DNA of 64,000 nt, taken from positions 1-64,000 of the forward strand of contig NZ_CP039964.1 in the NCBI RefSeq assembly GCF_005234135.1, read 5' to 3'. Made by a program: the position numbers and the translations under genes. Shown here one piece after another: positions 25,637-34,215 of this stretch (positions within the stretch are counted from its first letter, which is position 1; every line of letters begins with the position of its first letter). The notes beneath the pieces are model-generated. The model was not told where the DNA came from and did not search any database. It was given only the letters and a program-made list of their open reading frames with translations. Source of the DNA: Pseudorhodobacter turbinis (GTDB lineage Bacteria > Pseudomonadota > Alphaproteobacteria > Rhodobacterales > Rhodobacteraceae).

Positions 25637-25654
25637 GCCCCGTCAAAAAGGGGC
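25637..25654 (+). other. Leader stem-loop before the binding-protein gene
   Basis: GCCCC and GGGGC enclose an 8-nt A-rich loop, 20 nt before the start codon and just ahead of the GGGAG ribosome site. It could modulate translation or mRNA stability. Confidence 0.45.
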
Positions 25655-25674
25655 AACCAACGGGAGAATGAAGA

Positions 25675-26844
25675 ATGAAGAATTACCTTGGCTATCTGAA
25701 GGCCGGGCTTGCCATGAGCCTTTTGATGGGTACGACCGCGCTGGCCGAAGACCTTAAAATCGGAATGGTTGTCACGCTTTCGGGACCGCCTGCCGCCCTT
25801 GGTCAGCAGATCGTGGACGGTTTCCAGTTGGCGCTGGATGAAAAAGACGGCATGCTGGGTGGCAGAAAAGTTACGATGGTCATCGAGGATGACGAGCTGA
25901 AGCCGGATGTCGCTCTGCTCAAGGCGACGTCACTGGTTGAAAAGGACGAAGTGGATTTCGTTGTCGGCACGGTCTTCTCAAACATGTTGCAGGCGATCTT
26001 CAAGCCAGTTGTTGGATCAGACACATTCTTGATCAGCCCGAATGCCGGCCCTTCGACCTTTGCGGGTAAAAACTGCAACCCCTATTTCTTTGTGACCTCC
26101 TACCAGAACAACCAGAATGCCGAAGTTAGCGGGATGATCGCAAATGAAGAAGGCTACGAGAGCGTCTTTGCCATCGTACCAAACTATCAGGCGGGGCGCG
26201 ACAACGTCGAAGGGTTCAAGCAAACCTTTGAGGGTACGCTAAGCGGTGAGGTGTTCACCCCACTGGGCCATCAAGACTTCTCGGCCGAGCTTGCGCGTAT
26301 TTCCACATCGGGAGCGGATGCTGTGTTCAGCTTTATGCCCGGCGGGATGGGAGTACGTCTTGTCAACCAATTCGCCAATGCCGGCCTGTCTGACAGCATG
26401 AAATTCATGTCGGTCTTTACCACGGATGAGACAACACTGCCCGGCCAGAAAGATGCTGCAGTCGGGTTTTTGTCCGCAGGACCATGGGCCCCCGATATGG
26501 ACAATGACGCGAGCAAGGCCTTTGTCGCAGCATTTGAGACGAAATACGGGTATGTCCCCGGTTCCTATGCGATGCAGGCCTATGATACGGCCAGCCTGAT
26601 CGACAGCGCCGTGGCCAAAACGGGCGGGGACCTTACCGATAAGGACGCTGTACGCGCCGCCCTCAAAGAAGCTGATTTCACGTCTTTGCGCGGCAATTTT
26701 TCCTTCAATAATAACCATTATCCGGTGCAGGATTTCCACATGCTCACCGTGGTAAAACGTGATGATGGCCAATTCCAGACGTCCTTTGTGCGGACCGTAG
26801 CACCGGCCTATATGGATAGTTTCCACCAAGATTGCAAAATGTGA
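25675..26844 (+). CDS. Branched-chain-type ABC transporter binding protein (LivK-like)
   Basis: A 389-residue periplasmic type-1 binding protein. A signal peptide ends near TTALAED; LKIGMVVTLSGPPAALGQQI and KVTMVIEDDELKPDVA are the usual first strands of the Peripla_BP_6 fold. Homologues bind branched-chain amino acids, amides, urea or aromatic acids; in this cluster an aromatic or N-heteroaromatic acid is likely (inference). It is separated from the enzymes by 114 bp with its own promoter signals, and is followed by the permease and ATPase genes. Confidence 0.9.
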   Translation: MKNYLGYLKAGLAMSLLMGTTALAEDLKIGMVVTLSGPPAALGQQIVDGFQLALDEKDGMLGGRKVTMVIEDDELKPDVALLKATSLVEKDEVDFVVGTVFSNMLQAIFKPVVGSDTFLISPNAGPSTFAGKNCNPYFFVTSYQNNQNAEVSGMIANEEGYESVFAIVPNYQAGRDNVEGFKQTFEGTLSGEVFTPLGHQDFSAELARISTSGADAVFSFMPGGMGVRLVNQFANAGLSDSMKFMSVFTTDETTLPGQKDAAVGFLSAGPWAPDMDNDASKAFVAAFETKYGYVPGSYAMQAYDTASLIDSAVAKTGGDLTDKDAVRAALKEADFTSLRGNFSFNNNHYPVQDFHMLTVVKRDDGQFQTSFVRTVAPAYMDSFHQDCKM

Positions 26845-26917
26845 AGCGATAGACGGCGAAAAGGGGCCTGCGCGTAAATCCCGCGGGCCACTAACCCTTT
26901 AAATTGGAGAAAACCCA

Positions 26918-27844
26918 ATGTCGTTGACCCTCTTTTTGATCCTGTGCCTGAACGGGCTACAATATGGTATGCTGTTGTTCTTGATTGCTGCGGGGCTGAC
27001 GCTGGTATTTGGGGTCATGGGCTTCATCAATCTGGCCCACGGGGTGCAATATATGGTGGGGGCCTATCTGGCCTTTGCCTATACGGCCCTGACGGGCAAT
27101 TTTTTGCTGGCTGTGGTGCTGTCGCTGGGCACGGCGCTGTTGTTCGGCCTTTTGCTGGAATATTTCGTGTTCCGGCATCTTTATTCGCGCAGTCACCTTG
27201 ACCAAGTGCTGGCCACCTTCGGGATTATCATTTTCCTGAACGAGCTGGCCAAGGTTATCTTTGGCCCCACTACCCTGACCATTGCTCCGCCCGAATTTCT
27301 GTCCGGCTCCATCCAGTTAACGGACACGCTGCGCTATCCCGTCTACCGGTTTTTCACCATCTTTGCGGGTCTTGCGGTGGCGCTGCTGTTGTTCGTTACG
27401 GTAAGCTATACGCGGATCGGGATGCTGATCCGTGCAGGCGCCACAACGCCGGAAATGGTTGCGGCGTTGGGGGTGAACATCAAGCGGCTGTTTATGATTG
27501 TCTTTGGTGTCGGGGCAATGCTGGCGGGTTTTGCCGGCGTAATCGCCGCGCCGATTTTCGCGATAGAGCCGGGGATGGGGGATAACATCCTGATCGTGGC
27601 CTTTGTGGTGATTATCATCGGCGGGATTGGGTCCATTGGGGGCGCGTTTGTTGCGGCCTTGCTGGTGGGGCTGATCGACACACTGGGCCGTAGCCTTGCG
27701 ACTGATGTACTGTCGTTTGTGTTCAACCCGTCCTTCGCCAACCAGATCGGACCTGCGCTGGCCTCGATGATGATTTATCTGCTCATGGCCGCAATCCTTG
27801 TGTTCCGCCCCAAAGGGCTGTTGCCCGCCAAAGGAGTCGCATGA
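26918..27844 (+). CDS. Branched-chain-type ABC transporter permease (LivH-like)
   Basis: A 308-residue membrane protein with about eight hydrophobic segments. NGLQYGMLLFLIAAGLTLVFG and MGFINLAHGVQYMVGAYLA are the canonical LivH start, GATTPEMVAALGVNIKRLFMIVFG is the cytoplasmic loop contacting the ATPase, and IGGIGSIGGAFVAALLVG follows. It overlaps the LivM-like gene by 4 bp. Confidence 0.92.
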   Translation: MSLTLFLILCLNGLQYGMLLFLIAAGLTLVFGVMGFINLAHGVQYMVGAYLAFAYTALTGNFLLAVVLSLGTALLFGLLLEYFVFRHLYSRSHLDQVLATFGIIIFLNELAKVIFGPTTLTIAPPEFLSGSIQLTDTLRYPVYRFFTIFAGLAVALLLFVTVSYTRIGMLIRAGATTPEMVAALGVNIKRLFMIVFGVGAMLAGFAGVIAAPIFAIEPGMGDNILIVAFVVIIIGGIGSIGGAFVAALLVGLIDTLGRSLATDVLSFVFNPSFANQIGPALASMMIYLLMAAILVFRPKGLLPAKGVA

Positions 27845-28791
27845 TGGATCGCTCTTTGCTGATCGGTGGGGTGATCTTTGCACTTCTGCTTGCGATGCCG
27901 TTCGTCATGCCGCTGCTGGGTGCCGGATATCTTGCAGGGCTGATTATCAAGGCGATGCTGATGGCGATTGCCGCACTGTCGCTGGAATTGCTTATTGGCT
28001 ATGGCGGGCTGGTCAGTCTGGGACATGCCGCCTTTATCGGAGTAGGGGCTTATGCGGGAGCCATCGCGCTTGAAAGCGGGATCGAGAATATTCTGGTGCT
28101 GCTGGCCATTACACTTGTGGTTACGGGTGTGGTGGCGCTGATCACCGGCGTACTTGCCCTGCGCACTACCGGCATTTATTTCTTGATGATTACGCTGGCT
28201 TTCGGGCAGATGATCTATTTCACGCTGACCTCGCTGGCGGCTTACGGCGGCGATGACGGGCTGACGCTGTGGACGCTTGGCACGTTCTTTGGCAGTGATA
28301 TCGTTCAGAACGATGGCGGACTTTATTTCGTGGTGCTGGGGGTGTTGTTCCTGACATGGTGGGGCGTGTTTCGGATCAGCCGCTCGCGGTTTGGCAGGGT
28401 GTTGCGGGCCGCGCGCGATAATCCGGCACGGGCTGAGGTCATGGGCTATTCCGTGAACCGTTACCGGCTGGTCGCCTATGTTGTCGCGGCGCTGATTGCC
28501 GGCGTTTCGGGCTTGTTGATGATGCAGCACGCCGAATTTGTCAGCCCGGCGATTGCGACGTGGCAACACTCGGGCGATCTGATTGTTGTGCTGGTATTGG
28601 GCGGTTTGGCCACACGCAATGGGGCAATTCTGGGCGCCTTTTTCGTTGTGATCATTGAGGAGGTGCTTGGGTCTTTCTTCACCGAATGGCGGCTGATCTA
28701 CGGTCCATTGCTGGTGCTGATGGTTCTGTTTGCCAAAGGCGGGATAAGCGACCTTCTTGTGCCCCGTCAGACACAGGGAAAAACGCCATGA
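27841..28791 (+). CDS. Branched-chain-type ABC transporter permease (LivM-like)
   Basis: A 316-residue membrane protein. SLELLIGYGGLVSLGHAAFIGVGAYA and LRTTGIYFLMITLAFGQMIYF are LivM hallmarks; RAARDNPARAEVMGYSVNRYRL is the ATPase-contact loop. It is translationally coupled to the genes on both sides through 4-bp overlaps. Confidence 0.92.
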   Translation: MMDRSLLIGGVIFALLLAMPFVMPLLGAGYLAGLIIKAMLMAIAALSLELLIGYGGLVSLGHAAFIGVGAYAGAIALESGIENILVLLAITLVVTGVVALITGVLALRTTGIYFLMITLAFGQMIYFTLTSLAAYGGDDGLTLWTLGTFFGSDIVQNDGGLYFVVLGVLFLTWWGVFRISRSRFGRVLRAARDNPARAEVMGYSVNRYRLVAYVVAALIAGVSGLLMMQHAEFVSPAIATWQHSGDLIVVLVLGGLATRNGAILGAFFVVIIEEVLGSFFTEWRLIYGPLLVLMVLFAKGGISDLLVPRQTQGKTP

Positions 28792-29534
28792 ACTCTTTGG
28801 AAATCCGCAAACTGAACAAGAGTTTCGGCGCTCTGCATGTAAGCCGCGATGTTTCTGTCAGCATCCCCGAGGGCGAGTGCCACGCGCTGATCGGCCCCAA
28901 CGGGGCGGGCAAATCAACGCTTATCCATCAAATTTCGGGCGTTTTGCGGTCTGACTCTGGCCAGATCCTGCTGGACGGTCAGGATATCTCGAACCTTTCC
29001 GTTTCTGCGCGGGTTCAGGCCGGGCTGGGCCGGACGTTTCAGATCACTTCGGTTTTGCCAAGCTTTACCGTTCTGGAAAACCTTGCCATCGCAGCGCAGG
29101 CCAAATCCGGCTCCAGCATGCGGTTCTTTGGCGATGCCAGCCGCGAGACGGCGTTGAACGAGCTGGCGCAATCCACGCTGGAACGTGTGGGCCTTGCCAA
29201 ACGTGCCCATATCCGTGCCGGGGACATGTCCCACGGTGAATTGCGACTCCTCGAATTGGGCCTTGCACTGGTGGCCAAGCCCAAGTTTTTGCTGCTGGAC
29301 GAGCCGATGGCAGGCCTTGGCCGTGCTGAGGGGATGGTGCTGGTGGAATTGCTGGCCGAGTTGCGCGCCAGCATTCCGATGCTGTTGGTGGAACATGATA
29401 TGGACGCGATTTTCCAGCTGGCCCAAACGGTTTCCGTGCTGGTCGAGGGCGGAATTGTGGCACAGGGCACCCCCGACGAAGTCCGGGCCAGCCCCGCCGC
29501 CCGCGCCGCTTATTTGGGAGGAGATGCCGAATGA
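28788..29534 (+). CDS. Branched-chain-type ABC transporter ATPase (LivG-like)
   Basis: A 248-residue ABC ATPase. Walker A GPNGAGKST, Q-loop FQITSVLPSFTVLEN, signature MSHGELRLLELGLAL (LivG-type S-H-G-E), Walker B FLLLDEPMAGLG and VEHDMDAIFQLAQ are present. The start at 28788 is chosen because it overlaps the LivM stop (ATGA); the longer frame is not family-like. Confidence 0.92.
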   Translation: MNSLEIRKLNKSFGALHVSRDVSVSIPEGECHALIGPNGAGKSTLIHQISGVLRSDSGQILLDGQDISNLSVSARVQAGLGRTFQITSVLPSFTVLENLAIAAQAKSGSSMRFFGDASRETALNELAQSTLERVGLAKRAHIRAGDMSHGELRLLELGLALVAKPKFLLLDEPMAGLGRAEGMVLVELLAELRASIPMLLVEHDMDAIFQLAQTVSVLVEGGIVAQGTPDEVRASPAARAAYLGGDAE

Positions 29535-30232
29535 CTACGCTTGTAGACATCAGCGGGCTAAAGGCCGGCTACGGCAATACCAAGGTGCTTTTTGGCATTG
29601 ATATGGACATCACGGCGGGTCAGGTCAGCACCCTGATGGGGCGCAACGGGATGGGCAAGACAACCACCGTGCGCTGTCTGATGGGGTTATTGAAAGCGTC
29701 CGCTGGCAAGATCTCGATCAACGGCAAGGATATGACTGGCGCGCCGCCCTATGCGGTGGCACGGGCAGGATTGGGTCTGGTGCCCGAAGGCCGCCGCATC
29801 TTTCCCTCGCTCAGCGTAAGTGAGAACCTGCGCGCCACCGCCCGCCCTGTGGCCGAGGGCTGGACCGAAGCGCGCGTCTACGACACGTTTCCGCGTCTGG
29901 GCCAGCGCAAGAAGAACTTTGGCTTCCAGCTATCGGGTGGAGAGCAGCAGATGCTGGCCATCGGCCGCGCATTGATGACCAATCCAAGTCTTCTGATCCT
30001 CGACGAGGCGACCGAAGGTCTGGCGCCGCTGATCCGTGAGGAAATCTGGAGCATGCTGGGGATGCTCAAGCGTCAGGGATTGACGATCTTGTTAATTGAT
30101 AAAAATCTGGACGAGCTGAGCCGGATTTCAGACCGCTATTTCTTAATTGAAAAGGGCGAGATCGCGTGGAAAGGCGATGCGGCGGATTTTGCGTCACAAA
30201 GGTCGCACGTCGAGCAGTTCCTGCACCTCTAA
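29531..30232 (+). CDS. Branched-chain-type ABC transporter ATPase (LivF-like)
   Basis: A 233-residue ABC ATPase with Walker A GRNGMGKTT, GLGLVPEGRRIFPSLSVSENL (the LivF block), signature LSGGEQQML, Walker B LLILDEATEGLAP and LLIDKNLDELSRISD. In the last block the usual switch His is replaced (DKNLD), as is common in LivF proteins. It closes the operon; IS debris begins immediately after the stop. Confidence 0.92.
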   Translation: MTTLVDISGLKAGYGNTKVLFGIDMDITAGQVSTLMGRNGMGKTTTVRCLMGLLKASAGKISINGKDMTGAPPYAVARAGLGLVPEGRRIFPSLSVSENLRATARPVAEGWTEARVYDTFPRLGQRKKNFGFQLSGGEQQMLAIGRALMTNPSLLILDEATEGLAPLIREEIWSMLGMLKRQGLTILLIDKNLDELSRISDRYFLIEKGEIAWKGDAADFASQRSHVEQFLHL

Positions 30233-30440
30233 TAGGGCGGCACCTCTGATTGACATCAAGGTCGCGGTCGTTCCCATTTCCGGTGATCCGTGTATTCGCG
30301 AGGATGGCGAATATTCGGATGGCAGCAGTTACCGCGACCTTGAAAAGCTTCGCGTTGGTTCTGAGCTTTTCATTGAAGGCAGCGAACCCCTTGTTGGAGC
30401 GCGCGACGGCGTCGGTGGCCATGTCGAGGGGCTTGTTGCA
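30232..30440 (-). pseudogene. IS110/IS1111-type transposase C-terminal remnant
   Basis: On the minus strand MATDAVARSNKGFAAF, NEKLRTNAKLFKVAVTAA and IRIFAILANTRI match the last 60 residues of IS110/IS1111 transposases (MA..A.R.NP...F..RL...GK..KVA..A..RK...I.N). The catalytic domains are absent. The fragment is fused upstream to the IS5-like fragment described next. Confidence 0.6.
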
Positions 30441-30479
30441 CGGATGCTCTCCTTTGCGCTTTTTGCATTGCTGGATTAC

Positions 30480-30870
30480 TCTCACGCATGCGCTGAGTGT
30501 ATCCGCGGCTCACCTGCCAAGCCATGCGGCGACCGATAGCTATGACGGCAATACGCTGATGGCGGAACGTTGGATTGTCATCTGCGTATATGAGCTTAAA
30601 AAGGTGCTGCACAAACCCTGCGGGTCGGCGCAGCGGTTGTTTGTGACCCGTGCCAAGTGCCAGGCGGACTGTGATCGCCAGATCGGAATAGGCCGGCTAG
30701 GCCAGCCCATGTCTTGCAGCGATCTGGGCGTAAGCAGTTTCGATCTTAGGCTTTAGCCAATCCGTCACATCGCCGCGCTGGGCAGGCCCTCATTATACGG
30801 GGGCCAGTTCGAAGCTCGATACCGTTCCTCTCGAAGTGGTACGGCGTCAGTTGGACCCAATCCATCCTGA
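30480..30870 (-). pseudogene. IS5-like transposase N-terminal remnant
   Basis: On the minus strand RYRASNWPPYNEGL, then in another frame QRGDVTDWLKPKIETAYAQ, and after a stop PAYSDLAITVRLALGTGHKQPLRRPAGFVQHL. These are the N-terminal blocks of IS5/IS903-group transposases (NW..YN..L..RGD...W; YSD.AI...L.L....PLRQ..GF). One base is missing around NEGL and a TAG lies before PAYSD. It is long dead. Confidence 0.62.
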
Positions 30871-31088
30871 AAGCCCTTTCCAACAGAACCGGCAGGGTTC
30901 GCGCAATAGCGCTCTGCCGCTGGGGCGTTGGGCGCAGCCTTGCATGGCTCAATCGCGGCTGTCCTTGTCAAAGGAATGGGATTAATCGATAGCTCGTGCC
31001 GAGGCTTGGGCCCTTATTGTACAGACTCTATGCTTCCCCTGCCATATCGCAAGAATCTGAAAATATACGGTTAATGTTGAATCCGACC
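30871..31088. other. Gap between IS debris and the FadJ-like gene
   Basis: No gene is recognised. It may contain the outer end of the IS remnant. No clear hairpin terminator for the convergent transcripts was seen. Confidence 0.35.
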
Positions 31089-33194
31089 CTAAGAGGTGGC
31101 GACGATACTTGTGTTCAGATCCGCAAAGCTCTGGCCCTTCGTTTGCATCTCTCGCAAAAGTTGGGGGACTTGCCAGAAATAGGGGTCTTGGGTGGCATAG
31201 GTTTCGATCCTTTGGATCAGGATATCGATGCCTATCAAATCGGCCAAATGCATCGGGCCGCCGCGGTGACGGGGAAAGCCATAGCCAAACAATTCGACCG
31301 CGTCGATATCGACCGGACGCAGGGCGATGCCGTCTTCCAGCACCCGAACGGCCTCGGCGATCATCGCCGTCAGGCAGCGCGCGACAATATCCTCATCACT
31401 GAAATCCTGCGCAGCTATGCCCAAGGTGCGCCGCTCATTGGCGACAATCTCCATTGCGCCCGGGTTTGCGATACGTGACTTGGACCCGTCATAAAGATAA
31501 TACCCCGTGCCCGTCTTGCGCCCCAACCAACCTTGATCGCAAATCAGATCAGAGACGCGGGAATAGCGTTCCTCGGCCGGGCGTGTGGACGCTTTGCGTT
31601 GACGAGTCATGCGCCCAATATCCAAGCCCGCCATGTCGGACACGGCAAACGGACCCATGGCAAAGCCGAAACCCTCAAGCGCGGCGTCGATCCGGTCATA
31701 ATCCACGCCATCCAACAGCAAATACTCGGTCGCCTTGCGGTATTCCGTTAGAATGCGGTTGCCGATGAACCCGTCACAGACCCCGGCCCGCACCGCGACC
31801 TTGCCAAGTTTACCCGCAAGGGCAAAGCTGGTGGCCACCCACTCCGGTGCTGTCTTGTCGGCGACAACCACCTCGACCAACCGCATGATGTGCGCGGGAG
31901 AAAAGAAATGCAGCCCTATCACGTCAGCGGGCCGCGACGTGGCCGCCGCAATCGTGTTTACATCCAGATAAGAGGTGTTCGTCGCCAGCAAAGCCCCGGG
32001 TTTGCAAATCGCATCCAGCTTGCCGAAAAGATCAATTTTGGCGGCCATATCCTCAAAGATCGCCTCGACCACCAGATCGCATTTCGAAACGCTTTCAAGC
32101 GCATCGGTGCAGGTCAGCTTTTCCGATGCGGCGGCATATGCGCTGTCTGAAAGCTTGCCTCGTTTCAGCGCACCTTGCAGGTTTTTTTCTATCCCCGCAC
32201 GGGCCTGTGCCACGCGATTGACTTGGACTTCGATCAGATGAACCGAAAGCCCGCCAAGCAAAAAAGCGGTTGCGATGCCGATCCCCATCGTACCGCCGCC
32301 GATCACCGCAACCGACGCGATATCCCGCGCTTGGAGGCCGACTTCGGGGATTTTACTTGTCGCGCGCTCGGCCAGAAAGGCGTGGGTCAAGCCGACATGT
32401 TCGGGACCCTCCATCAGGTCCAGGAACAACTTTCGTTCAAGGGCCAGCCCTTCATCAATGGGCAGGGTCGCGGCACAAACAGCCTCTAGCGCCTTTAGCG
32501 GGGCCGCTAGCGCGGGGCGCATTGCCGTCAGGCGTTTGCGCGCAGCCTCCACTGCTTCGGGGGTGGGGGCCACGGTCAGCCCATCGGTCTGGCGCGCGGG
32601 CAGCGCACCCGATAGGACTTCCTGCGCAGCAGCCAAGCCAGCCTCGCGCGGCGATCCATCGGCCAATCGATCAACGATCCCCAGCGTTTTAGCCTCAGCC
32701 ACGTTTACCTCACGTCCTGTGCAGATGACATCGATGGCGGCGGCCAGCCCGGTCAGTCGCGGCAACCGCTGTGACCCACCTGCACCCGGCAACAAGCCCA
32801 GCTTTACTTCGGGCAGCGCGACCTTAAGTCCCGCCATTCCGACACGCACCTGTGTGGCCAAGGCCAGCTCTAACGCGCCCCCGAATGCAATACCATGCAA
32901 CACCGAAATCACGGGTTTCGCGCTGTCATTCAGAGATTTCAGAACCTCGGGCAAGGTGGGGTGAACGCCTGAATTGCCAAAATCCCGAATATCGGCCCCG
33001 GCAGAAAAGAACCGTCCTTCGCCATAAATCACAATTGCTTTGATTGTGGGGTCAGTCAACAATTCGGAGTGGGCATCGTGAACGGCTTTGCGCAGCGCGA
33101 AGCCCAAGGCATTGACCGGTGGCTTGGCCAGAGCAATCAAGCCAACTTCGCCCGCTTTTTCGACTCGCAGAATTTCCATGGTATTTTCTTTCAT
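31089..33194 (-). CDS. Bifunctional enoyl-CoA hydratase / 3-hydroxyacyl-CoA dehydrogenase (FadJ-like)
   Basis: A 701-residue fusion. The N-terminal crotonase domain (about 1-185) has GEGRFFSAGADIRDF for the oxyanion hole and both catalytic Glu positions (GALELALA and ALPEVKLGLLPGAGGSQRL). The NAD-binding domain begins at VAVIGGGTMGIGIATAFLLGG (near 295), HFFSPAHIMRLVEVV carries the catalytic His, and two 3HCDH C-terminal repeats finish the protein. It hydrates and oxidises enoyl-CoAs. In this operon it would process the ring-opened product of 2-aminobenzoyl-CoA. The ATG at 33194 follows GGGGAG. A 219-bp gap with an inverted repeat separates it from the upstream genes, so it may also have its own promoter. 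Confidence 0.9.
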   Translation of the reverse strand: MKENTMEILRVEKAGEVGLIALAKPPVNALGFALRKAVHDAHSELLTDPTIKAIVIYGEGRFFSAGADIRDFGNSGVHPTLPEVLKSLNDSAKPVISVLHGIAFGGALELALATQVRVGMAGLKVALPEVKLGLLPGAGGSQRLPRLTGLAAAIDVICTGREVNVAEAKTLGIVDRLADGSPREAGLAAAQEVLSGALPARQTDGLTVAPTPEAVEAARKRLTAMRPALAAPLKALEAVCAATLPIDEGLALERKLFLDLMEGPEHVGLTHAFLAERATSKIPEVGLQARDIASVAVIGGGTMGIGIATAFLLGGLSVHLIEVQVNRVAQARAGIEKNLQGALKRGKLSDSAYAAASEKLTCTDALESVSKCDLVVEAIFEDMAAKIDLFGKLDAICKPGALLATNTSYLDVNTIAAATSRPADVIGLHFFSPAHIMRLVEVVVADKTAPEWVATSFALAGKLGKVAVRAGVCDGFIGNRILTEYRKATEYLLLDGVDYDRIDAALEGFGFAMGPFAVSDMAGLDIGRMTRQRKASTRPAEERYSRVSDLICDQGWLGRKTGTGYYLYDGSKSRIANPGAMEIVANERRTLGIAAQDFSDEDIVARCLTAMIAEAVRVLEDGIALRPVDIDAVELFGYGFPRHRGGPMHLADLIGIDILIQRIETYATQDPYFWQVPQLLREMQTKGQSFADLNTSIVATS

Positions 33195-33225
33195 CGCCAA
33201 CTCCCCTCGGCTTATCCAAAGTCGA

Positions 33226-33239
33226 TATACATCGGTATA
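33226..33239. promoter_or_regulatory. Inverted repeat upstream of the FadJ-like gene
   Basis: TATAC-ATCG-GTATA, 32 bp ahead of the start codon in the 219-bp gap after the RidA-like gene. Position and symmetry suit a repressor operator (TetR, GntR or MarR); the regulator is unknown. Confidence 0.45.
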
Positions 33240-33413
33240 CAGCGAAACCGCCCGCCCCGGAATTCAAACTGGCATAGGTGGGTCAGGATTAACCGTGCGC
33301 CAGATGACCCCAGAGGATGGCCTGTCGCAGTTGCGCCGCTATTCCGGTTTAACCGAATGTGTATTGGCATGACTGGGGCACTTGCACCCTGTCCTGTCTG
33401 TTTGGGTAACCGC

Positions 33414-33809
33414 TCAATTTATAACGGCGGTTGCCTCGATCTCGATCAAAGCTTCATCTTCGATCAGGGCAGAGACAACGACCATCGTCATGGCAGGAAA
33501 ATGTTTGCCAAGCACCTTGCGATAGGCTGCGCCCACTTCGGACTGACGCGCGGCATATTCCTTTTTGTCGACCACAAACCATGTCAGGCGTGTGATGCTT
33601 TCGGCGGTGCCGCCGGCGGCTACGACCACATCAAGGATATTGCGCAGGGTCTGTTCCATCTGGCCGATAAAATCATTGGTCTCGAACACCTGATCGGTGT
33701 TCCAGCCGATTTGCCCGCCAACGAACAAAAGCCCGTCTTTGGTCAGAACCCCGTTTGCATAGCCTTTGGCGGGGGCCCATCCGTCGGGTGCGATAAGGGA
33801 ATGTGTCAT
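33414..33809 (-). CDS. RidA-family (YjgF/YER057c/UK114) protein
   Basis: A 131-residue Rid protein when started at MTHSLIAPDGWAPAKGYANG; the longer frame to 33911 adds a non-family leader. GLLFVGGQIGWN, MEQTLRNILDVVVAAGG and IEIEATAVIN are family blocks. The position of the catalytic Arg of RidA (PARSCVEV) reads PAMTMVVV here, so it belongs to a non-archetypal Rid subgroup without the imine-deaminase Arg. Rid genes are frequent in aromatic-amine pathways, where enamine or imine products arise. It begins 1 nt after the thioesterase stop. Confidence 0.82.
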   Translation of the reverse strand: MTHSLIAPDGWAPAKGYANGVLTKDGLLFVGGQIGWNTDQVFETNDFIGQMEQTLRNILDVVVAAGGTAESITRLTWFVVDKKEYAARQSEVGAAYRKVLGKHFPAMTMVVVSALIEDEALIEIEATAVIN

Positions 33810-33810
33810 T

Positions 33811-34215
33811 TCAAGCCTCGTTATTAAGATAGGGAGTGAGCGCCGCACGCAGATCATCCGTCCATGGCGTGGACTTTCCGTGTGCGTCAATGAAAATAAG
33901 TGTTGCGGCATAGGTCATGCGGGGGGCGCCATCACATGTGGTCACGATTGTGAAATCAAATGTGGAGCGGGTGATCCGTTTGCCCGTCAACGTAAGCGAC
34001 AGGTGGTCGCCATGGCGCGACGGTGCGTGGAACCGCGCCTCGATCTTGCCGGTGGGGACGCCGCCATCTTTGTGCAGTGTCTCGAACGGATGGCCGATTT
34101 GGTCGAAAAACGCCTCGACGCAATCGTTCATCATCTCGAAATACCTGGGAAAGAAGACGATGCCTGCCGGATCGCAGTATTTGAACAGGACTTTCTGCTT
34201 ATAGGTAAATGTCAT
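33811..34215 (-). CDS. Acyl-CoA thioesterase, 4-hydroxybenzoyl-CoA thioesterase-like
   Basis: A 134-residue hotdog-fold protein. VLFKYCDPAGIVFFPRYFEMMND contains the catalytic Asp of the 4-hydroxybenzoyl-CoA thioesterase group (YCDPAGIVFFPRYF). It probably releases CoA from stalled aromatic or ring-cleaved thioesters of this pathway. It overlaps the CoA-ligase stop by 4 bp. Confidence 0.85.
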   Translation of the reverse strand: MTFTYKQKVLFKYCDPAGIVFFPRYFEMMNDCVEAFFDQIGHPFETLHKDGGVPTGKIEARFHAPSRHGDHLSLTLTGKRITRSTFDFTIVTTCDGAPRMTYAATLIFIDAHGKSTPWTDDLRAALTPYLNNEA

